Part shown: positions 37,401-46,800 of the stretch, in pieces | How positions within the stretch are numbered: position 1 is the stretch's first letter | Layout of the letters: the number at the start of each line of letters is the position of its first letter | Assembly (NCBI RefSeq): GCF_021129175.1 | Contig: NZ_JAJOHV010000058.1 | Location: forward strand, 124,001-188,000 | Source: Chromobacterium piscinae | Lineage (GTDB): Bacteria; Pseudomonadota; Gammaproteobacteria; Burkholderiales; Chromobacteriaceae | Direction: 5' to 3' | DNA: 64,000 bases | Program-made: the position numbers and the translations under genes | The notes under the pieces: generated by a model | Told to the model about the DNA's origin: nothing | The model's database searches: none | Seen by the model: only the letters and a program-made list of their open reading frames with translations

Positions 37401-40400
37401 GACCAATCAAAAAAGAATGAGACACGATTTGGAATATTGTAAAGCAGTCCATCCGCTGCTTGTGGATTCCCATTAATAGTTTGCTCTATTGCCAACGCGG
37501 TATAAGGTTGCCACAATGCACCAACAAATACGCCAATTGAACGACCACGTAATGACTCATGATTGTAACCAGCACTCTCGACTGTTTCCCAAGCAACCTC
37601 AAGGAATAATCGTTCTTGCGGGTCAATTAAATCCGCACGTTTTGGTGAAATATTGAAGAATTGTGGATCAAATTTATCAATATCATCAAGAAACCCACCC
37701 CATTTCGCAGAGAGCATGGAGGAATCATTTGTATCACGATAGAATTTCTCATAGTCAAAGCGCCATTTCGGCATATCTGTAACACAATCTTTTCCCAGCT
37801 TTAGATTTTCCCAAAATTGAGATAAATTAGCAGCTTGCGGATATTTTCCTCCAACTCCAATGATGGCTATATCCTCATTTTGCGTATAAGTCTGCGCATT
37901 ATTTGGCTCATGAATAAACACATCCTGAATTACATCTGATCGCACATCATGATATGTACTATCTGTATCGTTCGAAGATTCTATTTCCATATTTTTTGAC
38001 AACAAGTCAGATAAAATATTCTGATGACTCTCAATAAAGTATCCCGCTAGTTCTTTGATATTTTTATATTCAAAAAATAAAGTCTTAGACAGATTTCCAA
38101 ATATTTTACCTAATGCTTTATTTAACTCCACAATCATTACAGAGTTGATTCCATAGGCTTCTAAATCTACATTGGAATCAATATCTGAAACGGGCAAGCC
38201 AATTGAATCTCTTAGCGTTTCTTTTAGCAAATTCTCTACTTGGCGATTAGAATCATCACTACTAAATATATTTCTTGAACCATTTTTTTGTTCTGCACTT
38301 GGTTGCATCGGAAAATTTTTCATAGCGGTTAAATTACGCAGCGTCAATCCCTGAATACTAACAATAACCTTACCTTCCAAATTTACGATTTTCGCATCAA
38401 ATTTTGCAATTCCATTATTTAATTTATTTGTCTTTTTTGTTTGAGTGTAGACATAACATTCCGACGGGATTTTATCTACAAAAACTATTTCATCAATGGC
38501 AATCGGTATAAAGTGCGTATCCTCAATACCATTTGGCTTATTATTTAGTAATGCGGTTTGCAAAACCCCGGTTAATAAGCTCGGATGGAAAATATAATCT
38601 ACAGCAGTTTCCGATATTAAATCTGGTAATTTCAAATGAGATAATGCTTCTTCTTCATTCAATGCAATATTTAGCATTGGCATAAAACTAGGACCGACAT
38701 GCAAACCTTCTGCATGTATAAATTGATAAATCTCCTGAGGCCTTCTATGTATATGATACTTTGACTTCAATTCGGCAAGATTAATGTATCCAAGATCAAT
38801 TTGACTATTATTACTGACATATAGCTGACCTACCGCATGAAGTACGCTTTCATCATTAGACATACTTGATATTTCATACTCATAAAACTCACCTTTATCC
38901 AGAAGCTTTAATCTCGCTTCTACTATGCCTCCCGTAGTCGATAATTGCTTAGCCCAATAATTATTTGCTAATCTAAATACCTTACCATTTCCTGGTATCA
39001 TCTCGCCACATTCCACAGCCATTTCGATGTAACAAGCACCTGGCACATTGTATTTTCCGTCGACAATATGGTCTTTCATGAAGTATTCTTTTTGTGAAAA
39101 ACCTTTGGAAAACTCTAAATTAACAAGGTCTGATCGTTCCAAATCAATCAAAGATCTGCCGCATAAAAAGTTGCTAGAAAGCGGTAAAGGAGGGGGGTTT
39201 AGAATTGAGGCTTTATTTACAGATAAATTCTGTAAATAATTAGAAAGCTTAAAAATAGAATCATACTCAAATAAAATAGTAGGCTTTAGTTCAAGATCAA
39301 ATAGCTTGTTAACTGTCGAAGTAAATTTTAGTACTCCAATAGAATCCAAGCCTAACTCAGAAAAACTCTCAACATTATTAATAACCTTTTTTTGATTTAA
39401 TATTGCATGAATTACTTTTTTTAATTTTTCACTGACGGTTTGATTTTTTAATTCACCAGTATCATTAAATACTTGAAGATGTTTATTAATCTTCTCTTCA
39501 TCCCCCTTAATTGCAATAACTTGACCATCTAGTGTTTTTTCATTGTTTTCAACCAATGCTTCAAGGAAAATCTCAATTCCCGATTCAGTTTCTAGAGGAA
39601 ACATTCCAAAAAAATTCTTCAAATGCTCTTCTTCATCATTATTAACACCAATTCCCCCATCTCTCCAAAGAGGCCAATTGATGCCAATACTTTTACCATA
39701 ACGTTCCCCCTTTTGACTCAGTGAATTTCTGTAATTAGTAAACTCATCTAAAAACGCATTAGCAGAGGCATAATCTGACTGCCCCTGATTAGGCATGATC
39801 GATGCTATGGATGAAAAAACGACAAACAAATCAAGCTTGTGTTTTTTTGTAATATCATCCAAATTGATGGTTCCCAGCACTTTTGCAGCGATTACTTTAT
39901 CAAAAGATTCCGATGTTTTTTTTATAATAAAAGCATCGTCAATCATTCCTGCACAATGGATGACTCCATTCAATTCGATATTTTTTAATTGCAAAGCCGC
40001 CGATAGTTTTTTAATAGACTCACCATCACCGACATCTGACTGGATATATTGAGCATGACTACCAAGCTTAATCAACTCTTCTATTTTTCTCTCGTGTGAC
40101 AAGCTAAACGTTGTACGCCCAACGAGAATGAGATTTGCCTGATATTCCTTTGCTAAGTATGTAGCAAAAATAAAACCTAAACCACCAGCCCCCCCAGTAA
40201 TTAAATAAGTGCCGTTTTTCCTCAGCAAAACACCATCGTTCTTGTCACTTTTTTTTCTTGCTGTAATTACTTTGGCTTCACGGATAGCTTTTTGATAACG
40301 AATTTCATAAAGAGGGGCATTGTTGTAATAAGTAAGTTCTTGACATGCTATTGCTGCCACATCGATATCATCAGCGGAGTCATAGCCAATTGACTCCAAT

Positions 40401-43400
40401 ATAATGTTTGGGTTTTCATAGGCTAATGTTCTCGAAAATCCACCAATCATTGAATGTATTGTTGTTTCTACTGTTGAATGATTTTGATAGAAATAAAGAA
40501 TACGAGTACTAAAGTTATTTTTCGCTAAAATTAGCGTTTTTATTATGAAAAATACAGCCTTAATACCCAGATTCAGAACGTTTCTTACATTACCCTGGCC
40601 ATTTATATTCCACGCGTAAATGACTCCTTCAACTTGAATATTGTCTTCTTTTAGTGAATTCCAAAGTTTACTGAATGAATCGGCATCCTGCGCATTAACA
40701 ATATATGATTTATTGCTAATTTTTTTAAACGACCGCCCACTTTTCACCTGTATAATGAAAGCGTTTTTAAAACTGTCTTTGGCTTTGTCTAAGAAAGTCC
40801 TACCATTTTCAAATACAATAACCGCTGATAAATTTTCACAGTGCATCCCTAACGATCTGGTGACCCATCTCGACGTATACGTTAATAGTGGCAACGATGT
40901 AATATTGTCAACATCCTTGCTCTTTTCATACTTTCGTTTTATAAATTCCTTGAACTCTGCAATTAATTCTCCCGAATCATTACATAGATACATATTGTAT
41001 GATTCAATATTTTCTTTACCAGAATTTTCATTGCGATGTGCATAGACAATGCATTTATCAGGCATCGCAGCGTATACCTTCATTTCCTTCAAATAATATG
41101 GCAACAGCTGTTCTTCTTGATGCAAATTATTCAATAAATATAAAGCAGCGACTGTTTGAAAGACACCATCAGCAATAGAGGGTTCAATTATTTTCTCCGT
41201 AGGAGATTGCGTGTGACGATGCAACTCACAAATAATTTCATCATTATTGAAATTGCAATTTTTTATTACTCTGAACGTATCGCCATACATTAAACCATTT
41301 TTAATAAACAATTCGTAAAGCGATTCCGAAGAAGCATTTTCATTGCAGCGTTTTTTTACCTCTGCTATGTTTAATTTTGCTTCTGCTATCGGACGTTTAC
41401 CAAGCTTTGTTTTGCCTGTGCAATAAATCGCATCATTAATCTTTACAGATAGCTCAGCAGTATCAACATTTCTATTCAATTCGATTTTAGGAGAAATATC
41501 ATGGCGCACTTTTATCGGTTTCACCCAGAAAACATCATTGATTTCACTAACTTCAGACGACACACCTCTCTCAGACTCAGTTAAAAAAATATCTAAATAC
41601 TTGACCCCAGGAACAATATTTTCACCTTTTACAACATGGTCGCGTATGTAATAGTCATTAATTGTAAATGTGTTTTTCTCATTGATATTTTTTGTTAAAT
41701 TAGCCTGATCCAGCTTATTTTTTTCTTCGGCAAAACTATTCTTGATGGTACTGCCTTGGAACCAGCATCGTATCTTTTTAAAAGGATATACAGGTAGATG
41801 AATTCGTCTTTTTTCCATCTTTGTTGTTTTGTAAATTTCACTCCAATCTACCAATTCTCTAGAAATCCAATCTTGTGCAGTAACTTCTAATTTTGTTTTT
41901 TCTTTTTTTAGATTTTTGTTAGTGTTGACGATGCATGGGTGAGGCTTTTCATCAAGAAAATCTTGCATAGCCTCTTGTAAAGTTTCTATATTATCAGCAA
42001 TAAATGCTACTCTAGAATCCATCGCCTCTCGGCCAAACATCAACGTATATGACAAATCGTTTAAATTAATGTCCACATTGGACTTGATGTGCTTTAAAAT
42101 GGAATCTACATAGTCTTTTAATTGGCCATCCGTTTGAGCTGAAATGAGAATCGCTGTTTTCTCTATCTTATTTTTAATAGGCTTTCTTTCGAGTGGTTTA
42201 TCTTCAAATACTGCATGTGCATTCACCCCTCCCATACCAAATGAACTTAATCCTGCTCTCAATGGGATCTCATTTCCAGCATTATTCAAGTTATGCCATT
42301 CGGTATTTTTTTCAACAATGTAGAAAGGGCTTCCCTGAAGCTCGATATATGGATTGAGTTTATTGAAATTAAGCATACTCGGTAGCAACTTATGCTTAAA
42401 TGCTAGCAATATTTTGATTAACCCTGCAACGCCTGCCGCACTTTCTAGGTGTCCAATATTGGTTTTTACTGCACCAATAGCACAATTATTATCAGTTTTA
42501 ACCTCAGCATAAGCGATTTTTAAAGCTTCAATTTCAATTGGATCACCAAGCGGTGTGCCTGTTCCATGTGCTTCAATATAAGTAATAGTCTCTGGAGGTA
42601 TACCTGATTTTTTGATAGCGTCATCAACAACTGCAGCTTGTGAAGAAGCTCTTGGAGCCGTTAAAGAAGTGGATTTCCCTCCATGTGCAACAGCAATCCC
42701 TTTTATTACTCCCCAAATGTCATCTCCATCCCTTTTCGCCTCATCTAATGGCTTTAAAAAGACAACTCCCACTCCCTCACCTCTTACATAACCATTTGCT
42801 TTCTCATCAAACGAACGACAAACTCCGTCATGAGATAGCATTCCCGATTTGCTATGCGAAATATACATCGTCGGAGTGAGAATGGCATTTACACCACCTA
42901 CAACAGCAGATTCACATATTCCCAACTGAATATCTCTAACCGCATTATTTAATGCGACCATAAAACTTGAACAAGCAGTATCAACTACTTCACTTTTACC
43001 GGTGAAATCCAATAAATATGAAACACGGTTTGCAATAATCGAGTGCACCGTCCCAGTAGAAACAAACGAAATGATTGACTCTTTAGTCTCACGCATCAAT
43101 TCAGCATAATCGTTTTTTGATACACCAACATAAACACCAATCTTCTTACCTGCTAAACTCCTAGGGTTATATCCTGCATCTTCAATAGCATGCCAGATAG
43201 ACTCAAGAATAAGTCTATGCTGCGGATCCATATAATTAGCTTCTTTAGGTGATATTTTAAAAAAAAGCGGATCAAACTTATCAACATCCTGAATAAATCC
43301 ACCCCATTTTATTTTAGTTGTATTTTTATTTCCTTCCAATTCTTCATAATAATCTTGCCATGACCATCTGTCCGCAGGAATTTCACTTATACTATTAGTA

Positions 43401-43498
43401 TTTTTTAATAAATTTTCCCAATATTCATTATAGTTTTTGGCGCCAGGGAACCGGCAAGACATACCCACAATTGCAATATCAACAGTTTCTTTTTTCAT
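34490..43498 (-). CDS. Trans-AT PKS megasynthase: KS-DH-KR-ACP-DH*-ACP-KS-DH*-ACP-ACP
   Basis: A 3002-aa protein, the core of the cluster. KS1 5-435 (Cys176, His311, His350; context TACSSFM is unusual). DH1 610-860 is intact (His621 in DHVVKGENIVPG, Asp777 in ADGVFQ). KR 870-1345 has GGAGGLG, Ser/Tyr1243/Asn1247 and an IDD motif like the B-type LDD. ACP1 Ser1386. DH2 1465-1730 keeps His1477 (DHIVDGKYNVPG) but has Thr1643 in place of Asp, so it may be an enoyl isomerase. ACP2 Ser1786. KS2 1873-2305 (Cys2043, His2178, His2218). DH3 2500-2790 has lost both His and Asp. ACP3 Ser2838 and ACP4 Ser2946 each have Trp six residues later, the beta-branching flag. No AT domain occurs anywhere, so malonyl units must be loaded in trans. 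It starts 336 bp after the previous gene and may have its own promoter. Confidence 0.92.
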   Translation of the reverse strand: MKKETVDIAIVGMSCRFPGAKNYNEYWENLLKNTNSISEIPADRWSWQDYYEELEGNKNTTKIKWGGFIQDVDKFDPLFFKISPKEANYMDPQHRLILESIWHAIEDAGYNPRSLAGKKIGVYVGVSKNDYAELMRETKESIISFVSTGTVHSIIANRVSYLLDFTGKSEVVDTACSSFMVALNNAVRDIQLGICESAVVGGVNAILTPTMYISHSKSGMLSHDGVCRSFDEKANGYVRGEGVGVVFLKPLDEAKRDGDDIWGVIKGIAVAHGGKSTSLTAPRASSQAAVVDDAIKKSGIPPETITYIEAHGTGTPLGDPIEIEALKIAYAEVKTDNNCAIGAVKTNIGHLESAAGVAGLIKILLAFKHKLLPSMLNFNKLNPYIELQGSPFYIVEKNTEWHNLNNAGNEIPLRAGLSSFGMGGVNAHAVFEDKPLERKPIKNKIEKTAILISAQTDGQLKDYVDSILKHIKSNVDINLNDLSYTLMFGREAMDSRVAFIADNIETLQEAMQDFLDEKPHPCIVNTNKNLKKEKTKLEVTAQDWISRELVDWSEIYKTTKMEKRRIHLPVYPFKKIRCWFQGSTIKNSFAEEKNKLDQANLTKNINEKNTFTINDYYIRDHVVKGENIVPGVKYLDIFLTESERGVSSEVSEINDVFWVKPIKVRHDISPKIELNRNVDTAELSVKINDAIYCTGKTKLGKRPIAEAKLNIAEVKKRCNENASSESLYELFIKNGLMYGDTFRVIKNCNFNNDEIICELHRHTQSPTEKIIEPSIADGVFQTVAALYLLNNLHQEEQLLPYYLKEMKVYAAMPDKCIVYAHRNENSGKENIESYNMYLCNDSGELIAEFKEFIKRKYEKSKDVDNITSLPLLTYTSRWVTRSLGMHCENLSAVIVFENGRTFLDKAKDSFKNAFIIQVKSGRSFKKISNKSYIVNAQDADSFSKLWNSLKEDNIQVEGVIYAWNINGQGNVRNVLNLGIKAVFFIIKTLILAKNNFSTRILYFYQNHSTVETTIHSMIGGFSRTLAYENPNIILESIGYDSADDIDVAAIACQELTYYNNAPLYEIRYQKAIREAKVITARKKSDKNDGVLLRKNGTYLITGGAGGLGFIFATYLAKEYQANLILVGRTTFSLSHERKIEELIKLGSHAQYIQSDVGDGESIKKLSAALQLKNIELNGVIHCAGMIDDAFIIKKTSESFDKVIAAKVLGTINLDDITKKHKLDLFVVFSSIASIMPNQGQSDYASANAFLDEFTNYRNSLSQKGERYGKSIGINWPLWRDGGIGVNNDEEEHLKNFFGMFPLETESGIEIFLEALVENNEKTLDGQVIAIKGDEEKINKHLQVFNDTGELKNQTVSEKLKKVIHAILNQKKVINNVESFSELGLDSIGVLKFTSTVNKLFDLELKPTILFEYDSIFKLSNYLQNLSVNKASILNPPPLPLSSNFLCGRSLIDLERSDLVNLEFSKGFSQKEYFMKDHIVDGKYNVPGACYIEMAVECGEMIPGNGKVFRLANNYWAKQLSTTGGIVEARLKLLDKGEFYEYEISSMSNDESVLHAVGQLYVSNNSQIDLGYINLAELKSKYHIHRRPQEIYQFIHAEGLHVGPSFMPMLNIALNEEEALSHLKLPDLISETAVDYIFHPSLLTGVLQTALLNNKPNGIEDTHFIPIAIDEIVFVDKIPSECYVYTQTKKTNKLNNGIAKFDAKIVNLEGKVIVSIQGLTLRNLTAMKNFPMQPSAEQKNGSRNIFSSDDSNRQVENLLKETLRDSIGLPVSDIDSNVDLEAYGINSVMIVELNKALGKIFGNLSKTLFFEYKNIKELAGYFIESHQNILSDLLSKNMEIESSNDTDSTYHDVRSDVIQDVFIHEPNNAQTYTQNEDIAIIGVGGKYPQAANLSQFWENLKLGKDCVTDMPKWRFDYEKFYRDTNDSSMLSAKWGGFLDDIDKFDPQFFNISPKRADLIDPQERLFLEVAWETVESAGYNHESLRGRSIGVFVGALWQPYTALAIEQTINGNPQAADGLLYNIPNRVSFFFDWSGPSLVIDTACSSSLSALHFACESLRQGDCEAALVGGVNLSFSSDKYFWLAKNNFLSSDGKCRSFGADGDGYVPGEGVGAVFIKKMSDAIRDGDSICGVIKATAVNHGGKTNGYTVPNPNRQADLIFNALNKSNISPDQIDYIEAHGTGTSLGDPIEVAGIKKAFSKYPGKENRCAIGSVKSNIGHLEAAAGIAGLTKILLQMKHDMLVPSLHADAFNPNIDFENSFLAVQRELSMWTRKRDELGRVKPHCAMLSSFGAGGSNAHAIIEEYIPKLDTEHSNAEESYFIFPISAVNKDRLQAYAEKILYFIENYSVEEIRCKKYANDSLYLRDLAYTFQVARSQQNERLIVIVKNFDELKESIRKYLLAPDQKVDGVYTANVKTEQPAFRLLFADTQLNQIFDAWVKGKNHTKIAGLWLSGMDVNWSLLYKEKQVKRIDAPTYPFKRESYWMKQMTSQAVTHSESKQSKLHPLLHQNTSDFFGQKYSSIFKIGDPILVKYNDKEKYVLPNLITIEMFHEAILLATSNRENIWSIENVHWRSPILIVDDAQEVHTNLSVIEDDGENVSEVYFEQYSILESDVVEKLIHSSGTIKSIKNICVEKVDIPRLEKENDFGIIEMQSYYQDLKECGIECGEEKSRLSEIKFGNDRILAKINTQKYVQVENFSIHPELLLSVMEIIKFVMIKVGQSPSEFVNIKSIKNVEVFRKLNSPSYIYAHVRPEVESIFNIYILDRDGNVNIKLTGLVVDDKKFYNGPEITCSPAVENNKSLICDDCVSEFLIDSLASVLGSRVTDIEIDKPFIEMGLDSIGALTWIEAINENYGITINETKIYDYPNINEFSRYIISIVDEEKISNLEFIKSDDQISNVEEVNEGHSSSHDYDSLLDFLVESVASALGVPIVDIEIDKAFVEMGLDSISAVVWIDAINTNYDCAINETKVYDYPNLVEFSKFLINEIRGNKASDKQSLESLYA

Positions 43499-43834
43499 TT
43501 AGGTTACTCTCTAATCCGTTACAAGACGATTTAGTCAGGGTGAATGAAGTCAAGGTCCATTTAATAATGAGAAAGCGTCATCAAAAAACTTCTAAAACTT
43601 TTACCTATTATTCATCCAACCTGACCTCCTTGTTTTTAATCAATAATTACAAAACTATTAAGCATGCGAGCGCAAGATTAACATCTGATACGATTATTTA
43701 ACTGCTTTCTCGTATCTTTCCCTAGAAAATGCAATACTCTTACACAAACTTTAAGCCTAAAATCATGCAATTATTTGATATCTATAACATCTGGTATACA
43801 GCTGTACCTAGCAACCTTTTTACAAACAGCATAA
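43499..43834. other. Internal intergenic gap in the PKS operon with an isolated strong ribosome-binding site
   Basis: This 336-bp AT-rich gap is the only sizeable one inside the main PKS gene run. On the minus strand AAGGAGG (43631-43625) precedes an ATG at 43615 by 9 bp, but the frame closes after four codons (Met-Asn-Asn-Arg-stop). It could be a leader peptide or the stub of a deleted gene. I see no clear promoter or terminator, although an internal promoter is plausible. Confidence 0.45.
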
Positions 43835-46800
43835 TCACTCTAGCAAGCCATTTGAGCGAGTGGTAATCTCATAAGCAAGTTCGTTAATTGACTTGATATT
43901 AGCAAAATTGTTTAGTGGCAAAAGTATTGCTAAATTTTTCTCTATTTTCGACCTCAGTTTTAATGTCATAATAGAATCCATTAGGCCACCAAGATTGATA
44001 TCATCAGTCAGCTGTTCAACACTGATACCTAATATTTCCCCGATTTCCTTCTTGAGAAATGGTAAAACTTCAATTTTTTTATCAGGCGTTTTTATTTCAG
44101 TCTGGTCCATTGACTCTTTTAAAATTTCAAGCGCTTCTTTTTTCATTATGTGAAATTTAGCGCCATCAATTTTTGCAACTAAATCCCCTCGTTCGTTATA
44201 AAACTTGAAATCAGTGACCCAATTATCATCGAGTTTATCTTTATTAACCAATACACCATGCGCCCATAATTCGTTATATTGATCTAAACCATTGTCATCA
44301 TAAATAATAAAACGTTCAGCAGACTTAGCAATACAAGTTGCTTCTGCTCTTTGTACTTTGTCCAAATAATCATCGGGAACCACTGCCATAGCCAGCGGTA
44401 AAGACATATAGACTTGCAAGAAACCACCTGATAGGTCCGTTATGCCCGTTTTTTCTTTGTATTTCTCAAAGTGTTTGATTACACCAACCACTTCATACGG
44501 CTTTCTCCATACAGTTTGAACAAAGTGATAACTGTCTCCTAAAAAGAAGTTATCACCCCAAAATAATTTAAAGAATTCTTTCGTATCATATTGTTTTTCG
44601 AAAGTTGACAAAGAATCTTTACTAAAAACACTCTTTTCATCCGATATCTGCTTCGCATCTGTAAAATCACCTTTGCAACTTAGTGACCATTCTTTATTAA
44701 GGATGTTTTTCTTACATGAGTAAGCATAAATACCATACGAATAATCATTGGGTGATGATTTACTGATCGAACTTCTTAACTCATAACGATCTCCTTTATG
44801 CAACATTAGTGGTTGTGTGATTTCTAGATTTTCAAGTTTGGTAAATTTATATTTTGGATTTACTTTTCTAATTGCCTGCGAGGCAAGATTGATATATCCA
44901 ATTGCGGGCAGTAAAGCATAATTAAATGTGAGATGATCCCCAATTAGTGGGTATGTATCTCGTTCTATTTCTGTAGCAACAACCAAATCTTTAATTTTTG
45001 AATATTTTTCACCCAAAAATGGATGGCCGTTTAATCTACTCGCGGAATATTCCTTTGTTACATCTTTTTCTTTTGGTATAGCACCTTGTGGCATTTCAGT
45101 TTTACTAATGGCGTGGAATGCGATATTTGTCATTTTGCATACAATGCGTCCACTCGGACTAACCATAGTTAAGTCGCCGTTATATTGTAAATTACTCTCT
45201 TCAAACTTTTTTATTTCAGCGACGGCATATAATTCTTCCTGCAGCAAACTATCCAAAAACATACCAAAATCATATCCAGCTCCAATGAATATCTTATTTT
45301 CTAAACTTAAATCATGAATTTGATCACGTGGCAATGCTGATTTAAATAACAAGCCAATTAGATACGCGATCAAAGATTCAGGATCTAGCCCATAGGCATT
45401 AGTTCTTGTTATAAAATCTTTGGGCCGACATAAGCCTACAGCGATGACTCCATCATTTCGCCAAACTTTATCGAATATATGAAATGGTTTTCCAATACTG
45501 AATTTACCACTCCAGAATTCACTGTAGAAGTCACTGGCGACTAGTTCTTCATTAGTGCTATCTATAGCATTGCCAACAAACGACTCATCAATCTCAACTG
45601 GATCTGTTTTTAAAAATTGGATATCTATGCTTGAATACATTACATCATCAAAATAACCTTCTTCATTTTGCTCAAACATTTGTATCCGGTAGGATTTATC
45701 TTGATTAACAAAATCAAGTTCTTCAAATGTTACCTTGAAATTAATCAAATTAGAGCTGACGACAATCGGTTTTAAAAACACAACATTGCTAAATGAAAAT
45801 GTCTTTAAATTTTCCCTTCCAACTAGCTCCTTTGTAACTGTCAATGCAATATCTAGTGCGATGGATCCAGTAAGAACAATAGAGTCGAATATTCGGTGTT
45901 CCCTAATAGTCGGAACTGAATCTATATCCACTGAAACTAAGTAGGTTGCTTTATTAATTGAAGGAGCAACATTTATCTTATTTATTTTTTTAACAACATT
46001 GGATGTGTCAACTTTCTCACTTATAGAAGATGATTTGTACCAGCAGTGTTGTTTTTTAAATTTTGGGTAATCAATCATTGCTAATCTATTGATAAAGTCT
46101 TGGCTTATTGGCTCATCATTAGCCCCCAAAATTGCATGCGCATTTGTGCCACTGGCACCAAATGAGCTTACTGTAGCCAATTTCTCACTATTTTTCGGCC
46201 AATCTAAACAATCGGTTGCTACTTTCAATTGACTATTTTCCCAATCAAAATTGCTATTCAACTTATCAATAGAAAAATGAGGAGGAATTTTTTTATGATA
46301 AATTGACAACGCAACTTTAATCAGACTTGCAATACCCGCGGCAGATTCCAAATGCCCAAAATTGGACTTAATAGAGCTGATGTACAATGGTTGTCCTACT
46401 GAGCGTCCCTGCCCATATACAGCATGAAGAGCTTCAAGTTCAACCGGATCACCCAATAATGTGCCAGTACCGTGAGCTTCGCTATAGGTAATATTTTTTG
46501 CTTCAATATTGACTTCGGATATGGCTTCTTTCAACAACACTTTTTGGGAAGAAGAAATAGGAACCGTTAATCCACTCTTCTTTCCATCATGCTGGACAGC
46601 AGTATTTTTAATTGTGGCATATATCCTATCTCCGGCCGCGATAGCATCACTCAAACGCTTGAGAATTACCACGCCGCAGCCTTCCCCTCGAGCATAGCCA
46701 TCCGCACTTTCATCGAAGGTCTTGCATCGCCCCTCAGCAGAGAGCATGTTTCCATTTTTCAGTAGCAAAAAGGTCTGCGGCGATAACATTAAACTAACGC

